DNA of 18,244 nucleotides from Euryarchaeota archaeon UBA128 (lineage in GTDB: Archaea; Thermoplasmatota; Poseidoniia; Poseidoniales; Poseidoniaceae): positions 1,803 to 20,046 of the forward strand of contig DALZ01000134.1 in the NCBI GenBank assembly GCA_002496955.1. Reading direction: 5' to 3'. A model generated the notes under the pieces. It worked only from the letters and a program-made list of their open reading frames with translations, did no database searches and was not told the origin of the DNA. The position numbers and the translations under genes are program-made. Shown here in pieces: positions 1 through 6,999 of the stretch (position 1 is the first letter of the stretch; the number at the start of each line of letters is the position of its first letter).

Positions 1-2450
1 CCGGAGGATTCATCATTCATCTCATCCAGATTGTTGTTGATATCTAGGCTTAGCTTTAGTGTATGTATCCCTGTTGTTGAAAATGTCCGTGTGGTGATTT
101 CAGACTCAATGCCACTCGATGTCACACCGTTCGATTGTCCTTGCATCAAGATGATACCTTCCGTGAGATCCTCTAATTTCCAGTCAAATGATCCTGCGTC
201 GGCAGTTCCCTGATTCATCCATGAAACGCGCACTGATACAACATCATTTTGCAATGGAGATTCAGAGGAAAGGAAAATCGACTCCGGAAATGTAGTTATG
301 TCTGGCCTTGGAACTATCGAAGCATCACCGACCATAACGATACTGAAATCCTGTTCGACACCTCCACGATGCATCACTTGAACTAACCACTTACCGGTGT
401 TTGATTGTGTGTTAGCCCCGATTTTTATTCTCTCAACATTGTTCAAGGAGTCGCTGACACCTCCCTGAGCTGAGTATCCAGAGATGAAATTATTACCGAG
501 CCACTGATTGCCATCTGGATCGATTAAAACCAAGTCCAAATCGTTGACTAACTTAGCATTCGTTTGAGCTGCATTGGCGCTTCCCGGTTCATCGCTCCAG
601 GCTAACGTGATATCCAATCCATGTGTTGGGTCGAGATCCAGCTCGTATAACAAACCAAACGATGGTCGCAAGGTTTTACCGTCATCATAAAATGTTGATA
701 ATGCAGTATTACCACTCATGGGCATGACGGTGTTCTCAAGGTTCAGTTGTCCCCAGCCCTCATTGGCGTTGGGCACATCAGCATTACCTAGGTCCTCAGC
801 TCCGTTTATCATGGCCGCTTTGATAAGAGAGGCTGAGGGAGATTGAATACCAACCTCTTCTCGTAAATATTCACGTGTCAAAATTGCTAATCCACCAGCC
901 ACCGAAGCAGATTGTGAACTACCAGACAGCGTCATATACAACGGGTCACCATTTTGGTGGTTGCCATTACCGCAAGCAAGACCATCTGGGGTTCTTGCTT
1001 CTTCAGCACGACCTGAACATATGGCTATACCAGGAGCAACTACATCTGGTTTAATACGCCCATCAGAAGTGGAGCCAAGTCGAGATATTTGAGCGACTGA
1101 ACCTTCAGGAGTAGTGCCGTCAGAGCCTGTAGTGCTGATACCCACAGATAACACATTCTTTGCAGTAGATGGGGCGGTTACCAAGGCAGAGCCATTGCCC
1201 CCCCAATCGCCTGCAGAGAAGATTGGTAGAAGGCTGCGCTCATCCAAAACAAATTGGTCTACGGAACGTGAGTCTGCGGTATACTCTCCATAATTACCAT
1301 TTAGACCCCAGGCATTAATTGCTATTCTTGCGGTTTTCTGTTTAGCATCGGCCAATAAATCGTAGATTGAACCTTGCCGACCAAAGACTCCTGTGGGATC
1401 ATGCTCTAGGGCATACATTGTGACTGATGCCTGTGGGGCGATACCCATAGCAGAGGAATCGCTTGCTCCATTACCAATTGCAGTGAGCGTAACATGAGTT
1501 CCGTGTCCGCCGTTTGAATCGGCGGGTGATGTATCGAGTCCAAACTGAGTGTATATCGCTGCAACACGCCCCGAGATATCTGGATGATCGCGGTCTAATC
1601 CAGTATCTGCAATGGCTAACATCTCGCCGGAGCCATCTAGAGTAAATGATGCGCTGTTTTCTAACGAAACAACTCCGGATATTGCACGAGCAACACTATT
1701 GTGGACAACCAGTTCCGCAATTGGTTCAATCCAAACTATTCGTCCATCATTTGCCGCGCGCTTGATGAATTCAGCACTGTTAATTTTCGCCTGACAAAAT
1801 GAGTAACCACACCACGCATCAACTGCACCATATGAGATTAAATCGAAAGCCAGTTCGGGGTAACCTCCATGGGCAAGATCACTAGCGGGTATAATCGCAA
1901 GAGTATGATAACTGTTCTCAACAAGTAAATTTGGATGGACTCTGTAGCCGGGCTGCATTTCTCCAATCCAACGAACTTGGCCTGAATCTTCGAGTAAACT
2001 CAATACATTCACCTTAGACTCAGGCAGTCTTATTATGAAATTCCCGTCACCGAGCACATCCAAGATTTTCAGTTCGCCATTCTGTTGTAAGTCATACAGG
2101 AACTGATAGTTGTAATCATGCAACTGCAAGAATATCATACCAGTTTGCACGAAATCTGCTGAATTTCGGAAAGAATCTGGTAGTGGAGGAAATTCGTCAA
2201 CTGTCGGGTCAATTATCCCGTGAGCAAGTGACAGTAATCCGCTCAATTGATTAATTCGAATATTTGACACAGATTTACTTGACGCGCCATGCCAAACCAA
2301 GCCGTCATCAGTAACTTGAACAGACGTTCCTCCACCGTCGTTCATTGTTGTATTCTGTTTGGGCGTTAGAGCATCAGCATTGGTCATCGGTGCGAAAGAA
2401 ATGCCAAGGATTAGAATTAGACCTAGAATGACCTGTCTAAACTTGAGCAT
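1..2450 (-). CDS. Secreted subtilisin-family (S8) serine protease, KP-43-like, partial at 3' end
   Basis: A continuous minus-strand reading frame of 816 codons is open to the left edge, so the C-terminus is missing. The ATG at 2450 gives a clear signal peptide (residues 1-26: MLKFRQ, a hydrophobic run, then TNADA). An in-frame ATG at 2492 would add 14 residues and seems less likely. A propeptide-like stretch (about 27-270) precedes the S8 domain. Catalytic residues can be read as Asp282 (AIADTGLDRDHPD), His316 (GGHGTHVT) and Ser512 (SGSSQSAS). A KP-43-type beta domain follows, with LAWSDEPG near residue 600 and LVNDLDLVL after it. A CARDB/Ig-like adhesion domain comes last. The likely role is extracellular or surface protein degradation, feeding peptides to a heterotroph. 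One oddity is that the usual oxyanion-hole Asn (AGN) is Asp415 here (FSAGDWGG). Family assignment is firm; activity is inferred. Confidence 0.93.
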   Translation of the reverse strand, partial: MLKFRQVILGLILILGISFAPMTNADALTPKQNTTMNDGGGTSVQVTDDGLVWHGASSKSVSNIRINQLSGLLSLAHGIIDPTVDEFPPLPDSFRNSADFVQTGMIFLQLHDYNYQFLYDLQQNGELKILDVLGDGNFIIRLPESKVNVLSLLEDSGQVRWIGEMQPGYRVHPNLLVENSYHTLAIIPASDLAHGGYPELAFDLISYGAVDAWCGYSFCQAKINSAEFIKRAANDGRIVWIEPIAELVVHNSVARAISGVVSLENSASFTLDGSGEMLAIADTGLDRDHPDISGRVAAIYTQFGLDTSPADSNGGHGTHVTLTAIGNGASDSSAMGIAPQASVTMYALEHDPTGVFGRQGSIYDLLADAKQKTARIAINAWGLNGNYGEYTADSRSVDQFVLDERSLLPIFSAGDWGGNGSALVTAPSTAKNVLSVGISTTGSDGTTPEGSVAQISRLGSTSDGRIKPDVVAPGIAICSGRAEEARTPDGLACGNGNHQNGDPLYMTLSGSSQSASVAGGLAILTREYLREEVGIQSPSASLIKAAMINGAEDLGNADVPNANEGWGQLNLENTVMPMSGNTALSTFYDDGKTLRPSFGLLYELDLDPTHGLDITLAWSDEPGSANAAQTNAKLVNDLDLVLIDPDGNQWLGNNFISGYSAQGGVSDSLNNVERIKIGANTQSNTGKWLVQVMHRGGVEQDFSIVMVGDASIVPRPDITTFPESIFLSSESPLQNDVVSVRVSWMNQGTADAGSFDWKLEDLTEGIILMQGQSNGVTSSGIESEITTRTFSTTGIHTLKLSLDINNNLDEMNDESS

Positions 2451-2467
2451 GCCAATGGGATATCCAC

Positions 2468-2488
2468 ATGGTTTTTGAAAACAACCAT
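2468..2488. repeat. Short inverted repeat between GAPDH and the protease gene
   Basis: ATGGTT (2468-2473) and AACCAT (2483-2488) form a 6-bp stem with a 9-base loop, in the 56-base gap between the GAPDH stop and the protease start. It could be a weak terminator or 5'-leader hairpin, but the stem is short enough to be chance. No strong promoter motif is evident in this gap. Confidence 0.25.
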
Positions 2489-2506
2489 TCATTGTGGGAA
2501 TTTTGC

Positions 2507-3544
2507 TCATAGTATATTGTTATATTTAGCAATGGCATTGTCAGTGCGGGCTACAGAGGCTCGCCAATCAGGTTCAGTTCCCATGAGTGCCCTTATCGCA
2601 TCAATATTTTCTGGAATTACATCAGATTCTTGGTGAATTGCCTGGAAATAATACAGCGTATTGTGCTCTAATTTAACGCCGTCACGCCAAACAAATATCT
2701 CGTGCAAATCGCCCCACTTACGCCCAATATCACGCGCATATTCCATAACCTCTGCAGTTGTCGTAATACCGGTTTCACCGCCGCTCATTAGTATTATTCG
2801 GGGTTCATTGGCCCACATTTCTATCACAGATTCAGTATCAAGGCCGTGACCTTCAGGTAGTTGTGCCACTATCACATGCATGTGCATGATTGTGGTCGGG
2901 ACTGCAACTGCCATTGAATTGATGATTATTTCTGGTTTTACTGTCATAACATCGGGACCGTGGTGCGATGGTACTTTGAGAACGGGTTTGATTGCATTTA
3001 TTGGTCCTTTACTAGAGTCTCCTGGATCTGCGGCCCTTCTAATCATCGTACATTCAACCGACAGTTCACCACAATGGTGGTATAAAGGAACCAAAGTCCT
3101 TGATAATCCTGTGGTATTACAAGAAACTACCCTTGTTCCGTTAACATTCAGGTTAGCAGCATGATTTGCCGACGAGGTATACGACATACCCGTCATTGCA
3201 TGCTTTTCACCACCTTGGAATATCCATTTTACACCGGCTTGTTGATACTTCTCTAGATTACTAGCACCAACTTTCCCCGGCGAACAATCAATCACAATGT
3301 CAGCTACGCCAAGTAAGTCACTTAGACCACCATGGCACTGATAACCAGCAGCAGCAAATGCTGCAATCTTATCTGTATCATCATACGTACAGTATATTGG
3401 ATAGCCTTTTCTTACCGCTAAATCACAACCAAATGCTGGCCTAGTCTTGGTTACACCAACAATCTGCATGTCATCTTGGGCATCAACAGCATCTGCGACC
3501 CTCTTACCAATCGTTCCATATCCATTTATTGCCACTCTAATCAT
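2507..3544 (-). CDS. gap: Archaeal-type (class II) glyceraldehyde-3-phosphate dehydrogenase
   Basis: A 345-residue protein, the normal length for archaeal phosphorylating GAPDH. It interconverts glyceraldehyde-3-phosphate and 1,3-bisphosphoglycerate with NAD(P) in glycolysis/gluconeogenesis in the cytosol. The N-terminus is a Rossmann fold with NGYGTIGKRV (residues 7-16). TKTRP (32-36) sits at the cofactor-selecting position after beta-strand 2. The catalytic Cys142 lies in SCNTTGLSRT, the archaeal signature. SHHGPDVMT and HQESDVIPENIDAIRAL are further archaeal GAPDH signatures. The ATG at 3544 matches the family N-terminus exactly. It is transcribed divergently from the GXGXG gene; the protease gene follows 56 bases downstream on the same strand. 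The basic TKTRP stretch suggests NADP may be used, which is inference. Confidence 0.97.
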   Translation of the reverse strand: MIRVAINGYGTIGKRVADAVDAQDDMQIVGVTKTRPAFGCDLAVRKGYPIYCTYDDTDKIAAFAAAGYQCHGGLSDLLGVADIVIDCSPGKVGASNLEKYQQAGVKWIFQGGEKHAMTGMSYTSSANHAANLNVNGTRVVSCNTTGLSRTLVPLYHHCGELSVECTMIRRAADPGDSSKGPINAIKPVLKVPSHHGPDVMTVKPEIIINSMAVAVPTTIMHMHVIVAQLPEGHGLDTESVIEMWANEPRIILMSGGETGITTTAEVMEYARDIGRKWGDLHEIFVWRDGVKLEHNTLYYFQAIHQESDVIPENIDAIRALMGTEPDWRASVARTDNAIAKYNNIL

Positions 3545-3570
3545 AGTTGCTCACAAATATCTGGCATAGT

Positions 3571-3580
3571 AGAATATCTA
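3571..3580 (-). promoter_or_regulatory. gap: Possible TATA box for GAPDH
   Basis: On the minus strand this reads TAGATATTCT, about 27-36 bases upstream of the GAPDH ATG. That is near the archaeal TATA position if the transcript is leaderless or has a very short leader. No Shine-Dalgarno motif precedes this ATG. Motif and spacing only. Confidence 0.3.
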
Positions 3581-3635
3581 TTAACAAATCGTATCGACAA
3601 AATTACTTAGCAAACCAATTCTGTAGTGACCTGAA

Positions 3636-3651
3636 ATAAGAAGAGTATATG
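3636..3651 (+). promoter_or_regulatory. Putative BRE/TATA promoter for the GXGXG-pheT pair
   Basis: A purine-rich stretch (AATAAGAAGAG) runs into TATATG, with the TATA centre about 28 bases before the ATG at 3676. This is the archaeal BRE-TATA arrangement, and the spacing puts transcription start at or beside the start codon, so the mRNA would be leaderless. No Shine-Dalgarno motif is seen before the ATG, which agrees. Confidence 0.45.
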
Positions 3652-3675
3652 TTCAACCTACTATGACAGCGGACT

Positions 3676-5250
3676 ATGGCGGAAACCCTTGATGTTGTAG
3701 CGCGCTCATTCAACATCAATAACAAGCTAGGCCCGAAGCTCGAAGCCGCTGCCGAGCAAAACGCAATACTAAGAATCGGCTGGACTAATGCTGGAGACCC
3801 TGTGCCAAAAAATGGAGAACTAGGCCTCTGTCCGGCAATACCCAAAGGTGCAAAAATTAGAGCTCTGGGCAAATTGGGCTCATGGTCAGCAGCATTTGGC
3901 AAAGGCGGAATTTTCACCATTCAGGGAGATTCTGGCTCATTTCTTGGCGCAGCAAATGATGGTAACGAAATTACTTGCGAAAGAACAGCGGGTAATTATG
4001 TTGGATTTGCCATGAAAAGTGGCAAAATTTCCGTCTTGGATGGATGCGGTGACGACCTTGGTTCTTGTATGACTGGTGGTATGATTGTTGTGCGAGGAAA
4101 TGCAGGTACAAGGGTTGGCGGTGGAATGAGCGGCGGAACGATTGTTGTGGATGGTGACATTGGTAACGATCCCGGAGCCGGGATGACAGGCGGAAAAATT
4201 GTGATAAATGGCAGATGTCCAAATCCACCAGAAGGGGTTATTCTCAGACCAATCACTGAAGCAGAATTAAAAGAATTGAATAAATCAATTGATGACGACA
4301 ACTTTCTGATACCTAGTGATTCTGTGTGTCTAGAATCGAGTCAAGATTTGAGTGATGCCGGAATTCACAAAACCGTATCCTCTGGAGACTTATCAATGAT
4401 AGGGCTAGTCCCGGCAAATGAACCAAGAGTTATGTCATATGCAACCTGTGATACTGTCGCTTTGTTGGGCGAGCGATCAGAATCAAACACCCCAATTGCC
4501 CTACCCCTACCGCTAATGCCAAAACTTGATGATGGTAACATGGCAGTTACCAAGAAGAACGGTATGCCGTCCAAATTAATTGAACAACAGCCATTTTTAG
4601 TTTCTCAAAACCCACGTAGTGTCGACTTTCTGTTAATCAATACAACAAATATCGTTCATTGCAGTGAGGTATTACCCCAATGCGGAGGTTTAGTTGTTGA
4701 TTTGATGCAATTTCCGAGTATGTCGGCTGAAGAATTGGACGGGCTTTTAGTTGCCCTGCGTTCTATGCTATCAATAGAAAAGCCGTTTGGCTTCATGGAT
4801 GGAATTGGTCGAGTTGATTCGCTGCATAAAGCATCCGCATACCACAACGCAGATTTAGCAATGTGTGTCATAGAAGATGAGTCAGGTATATCTGAATCGG
4901 CAAGTTTACCCCTCATCGGCCGTAGTAACAAAGCGAATCTTGAGAATACCTACACTGAATCTAGCATCTCAATCGGGTTTTCAGCAAATGCAGAAGACGT
5001 TGCTAAATTATGCGCGGCTGGTCTTGGATTTGTTTCATGCTCAGTTCCTGCTAATGACTATAACGACATTGCAAACTGGCTTTCAAATATTCAATCGCAG
5101 CTTTCAGCAATTCTTCGACGACTTGGTTTGGAATCAATCGATGCACTGTCTAGAGCGAATCTACGTGCCCTTGATTTTGAAACAGCGGCAGTAAGCGGAC
5201 TAAGATTATCAGGATATGAGAGGCCATTACCACATTGGTTTGCCAGGTAG
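3676..5250 (+). CDS. GXGXG beta-helix (glutamate synthase domain 3-like) protein with a degenerate C-terminal domain
   Basis: A 524-residue protein. Residues about 60-180 form a right-handed beta-helix of the GltB domain 3/FwdC type, with repeated Gly patterns: GGIFTIQGDSG, MTGGMIVVRGNAG, MSGGTIVVDGDIG, MTGGKIVINGR. In glutamate synthase and formylmethanofuran dehydrogenase this fold is structural. The C-terminal half (about 250-524) looks like an eroded glutamate synthase FMN-barrel: FSANAEDVAKLCAAGLGFVS resembles the late glycine-rich strand/helix of that barrel, and the end (SILRRLGLESID-like, then GYERPLPHW) resembles the tail of GltB. I see no complete FMN site, no Fe-S cysteine cluster and no amidotransferase domain. 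Domain order is reversed relative to canonical GltB. It lies 8 bases before pheT. The beta-helix call is firm; the enzymatic role is unknown. Confidence 0.85.
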   Translation: MAETLDVVARSFNINNKLGPKLEAAAEQNAILRIGWTNAGDPVPKNGELGLCPAIPKGAKIRALGKLGSWSAAFGKGGIFTIQGDSGSFLGAANDGNEITCERTAGNYVGFAMKSGKISVLDGCGDDLGSCMTGGMIVVRGNAGTRVGGGMSGGTIVVDGDIGNDPGAGMTGGKIVINGRCPNPPEGVILRPITEAELKELNKSIDDDNFLIPSDSVCLESSQDLSDAGIHKTVSSGDLSMIGLVPANEPRVMSYATCDTVALLGERSESNTPIALPLPLMPKLDDGNMAVTKKNGMPSKLIEQQPFLVSQNPRSVDFLLINTTNIVHCSEVLPQCGGLVVDLMQFPSMSAEELDGLLVALRSMLSIEKPFGFMDGIGRVDSLHKASAYHNADLAMCVIEDESGISESASLPLIGRSNKANLENTYTESSISIGFSANAEDVAKLCAAGLGFVSCSVPANDYNDIANWLSNIQSQLSAILRRLGLESIDALSRANLRALDFETAAVSGLRLSGYERPLPHWFAR

Positions 5251-5255
5251 GTGAT
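5250..5255 (+). promoter_or_regulatory. pheT: Shine-Dalgarno site deciding the pheT start
   Basis: GGTGAT overlaps the last base of the upstream TAG stop and is complementary to the archaeal 16S rRNA 3' end (ATCACC). It leaves 3 bases to the ATG at 5259. Close stop-SD-start packing suggests translational coupling with the upstream gene. The ATG at 5256 directly abuts the SD, so it is the less likely start. Confidence 0.55.
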
Positions 5256-5258
5256 ATG

Positions 5259-6950
5259 ATGCCAACTATTTCTGTTGAACAGTCACTTATTAGAAAACTC
5301 CTCGCTGCGCATGGGTGTCATCATGACGCAGGAGAATTAGCCGATAAGTTGCCTCTTCTAGGAACAGATATTGACCGTTGTGACGATGAAATCCTAGATA
5401 TCGAAATTTTTCCCAACCGACCAGACCTACTATCTGGCGAAACTCTCTCTCGTGCTATTAGAAATTTCATTCATCACGAAATGGCAGAACCTGAACTCCA
5501 TATTACGGAAGGTGATGTAACCATGTCAGTTGACCCTAAACTTATCGATATTAGACCTGTTATACTTGGTGCGGTTGTAAGAAATGTTGACATCAGTGAA
5601 TTGGGGGTTAGTCCTGACAAATTTATCAAGTCATTAATGGACCATCAAGAAAAACTCCACTTTGCTCTAGGCAGGGGTAGGAAAAAAGCCTCCATTGGTG
5701 TTCATGACTTAGCCAAAATTACCCCACCTTTTAGGGTTAAAGCCGTATCTGGCGATACAGAATTCATTCCACTTGCAATGTCGACACCAATGTCCCTGAC
5801 AGAGATACTGGTAAAACATCCAAAAGGTATCGATTATGCTAATCTTCTAAAGGAGTTTTCTGAATATCCAGTAATCGTCGACGCTAATGATAACGTTTTA
5901 TCGTTTCCACCTATTATTAACGGAGAGCATACCACTGTAACTGATGAGACAACAGAATTTTTCATTGATGTCACAGGTTGGGACCTGCGTAGCTGCGAAG
6001 CATCTCTGACACTAATTGCATTACAATTGCAAGAATATGGAGGAATCATTGAAACTGTTGCTGTGACAGATTGTCACGGCATGACCAAACATTACCCGCA
6101 AAAGAATGCAATAGAACACAGCCTGTCAACAGACCTTCTCAATGGTCTGCTGGGTATATCATTGACTGACAAACAAATTACCACGGCAATAAATCGAATG
6201 GGAGGGAAATTTATCGCTCGCGACAAAGGTAACTTGTTAATCGAAATGCCTCGATGGCGCTTTGACATTCTCCACCCCGTAGATTTGGTTGAGGACATAG
6301 CTATTGGCCACGGGTATGAAGACATCGGCGTTGATGTCCCTCAGTCACCGATGACTGCCCAAGCCCGTCCCGACAACAACCTATTGCGCAGAATACGCGA
6401 TTCAATGCAAGGTTTGGGGATGATGCAAATTCAATCGTTGACATTGTCGAATGACCATGACCAATTTGAAGTAATGCGCTGGAAAAATGTCGGCGAAGTC
6501 ACTAGGATAACCAATCCAATAACCATTGAACATACCATGCTTCGCCAACATCTAATGCCCGGGTTACTCCGGTTACTGTCAACTAATCGCCACCATGACC
6601 TGCCGCAAAGTGTTTACGAATTAGGAACAGTGGTGAGAAGCCACCAAAATCAGTCACGGTTAGCATTCTTAGTTGCAGAAAGGAGTGGCGGATTTGCTGC
6701 AGTGAGGGGGCGCATCCAAGCATTCCTGCGCGACCTTGGTGCCGATCAATATGAGATATCACCGTTACCTGATGGTGAAGGACCATGGTTGGCCGGACGA
6801 GCAGCAAAAATTGTCGTCAATGGTAATCATATTGGGTGCTTTGGTGAAATTGATCCAGTTGTCGCGGAACAATTTGAGCTGAAGGTCCCAATGAACGGTG
6901 CTGAATTCTCGCTTGGAGAACTAATGAATTCGATTTACGACCCCGTTTAA
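5259..6950 (+). CDS. pheT: Phenylalanyl-tRNA synthetase beta subunit (archaeal type)
   Basis: Beta subunit of the PheRS alpha2-beta2 class II synthetase that charges tRNA-Phe. It is 563 residues from the ATG at 5259, typical of the archaeal/eukaryotic form, which lacks the bacterial N-terminal tRNA-binding EMAP domain. The start MPTISVEQSLIRKLL matches archaeal PheT N-termini; a TTG at 5235 would overlap the previous gene and is not favoured. IFPNRPDLLSGETLSRAI (about residues 48-65) is the conserved early motif, the B3/4 editing domain occupies the first third, and the B5 domain shows MPRWRFDILHPVDLVEDIAI (about 328-347). A catalytic-like core follows, with NPITIEHTMLRQHLMPGLL and a late GEIDPVVAEQF. 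The alpha subunit gene is not in this window. Confidence 0.97.
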   Translation: MPTISVEQSLIRKLLAAHGCHHDAGELADKLPLLGTDIDRCDDEILDIEIFPNRPDLLSGETLSRAIRNFIHHEMAEPELHITEGDVTMSVDPKLIDIRPVILGAVVRNVDISELGVSPDKFIKSLMDHQEKLHFALGRGRKKASIGVHDLAKITPPFRVKAVSGDTEFIPLAMSTPMSLTEILVKHPKGIDYANLLKEFSEYPVIVDANDNVLSFPPIINGEHTTVTDETTEFFIDVTGWDLRSCEASLTLIALQLQEYGGIIETVAVTDCHGMTKHYPQKNAIEHSLSTDLLNGLLGISLTDKQITTAINRMGGKFIARDKGNLLIEMPRWRFDILHPVDLVEDIAIGHGYEDIGVDVPQSPMTAQARPDNNLLRRIRDSMQGLGMMQIQSLTLSNDHDQFEVMRWKNVGEVTRITNPITIEHTMLRQHLMPGLLRLLSTNRHHDLPQSVYELGTVVRSHQNQSRLAFLVAERSGGFAAVRGRIQAFLRDLGADQYEISPLPDGEGPWLAGRAAKIVVNGNHIGCFGEIDPVVAEQFELKVPMNGAEFSLGELMNSIYDPV

Positions 6951-6957
6951 CTACACA

Positions 6958-6966
6958 AACTATACC
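6958..6966 (+). promoter_or_regulatory. Weak TATA-like element before the surface-protein gene
   Basis: AACTATACC lies about 34-42 bases before the ATG at 7000, in the 49-base gap after pheT. With the usual TATA-to-start distance it would give a leader of about 10 bases. There is no Shine-Dalgarno motif in that leader. Weak call from motif and distance only. Confidence 0.25.
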
Positions 6967-6999
6967 ACTGTTTGAAATGTTAGTTGACCTGCAAACTTC

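Noticed and set aside
2880..3164. Plus-strand 94-codon frame antisense to GAPDH
   Set aside because: It overlaps conserved GAPDH motifs, including the catalytic Cys region, on the opposite strand and shows no family features.
3603..3920. Minus-strand 105-codon frame across the divergent promoter
   Set aside because: It covers the TATA region and the start of the GXGXG gene, and its sequence is unlike a protein domain.
4040..4210. Direct-repeat-like nucleotide pattern (GGxGGxATxGTxGT)
   Set aside because: It is explained by the protein-level glycine repeats of the beta-helix; the units are imperfect and there are no spacers, so it is neither CRISPR nor a DNA repeat element.
3996..4301. Pro-rich minus-strand frame opposite the beta-helix repeats
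   Set aside because: The Pro/Ile pattern is the antisense of the Gly-rich GXGXG repeats, not a separate gene.
5235..5258. TTG start for pheT overlapping the previous gene
   Set aside because: The ATG at 5259 matches PheT N-termini and has a GGTGAT site; the extra residues (VCQVGD) are not family-like.
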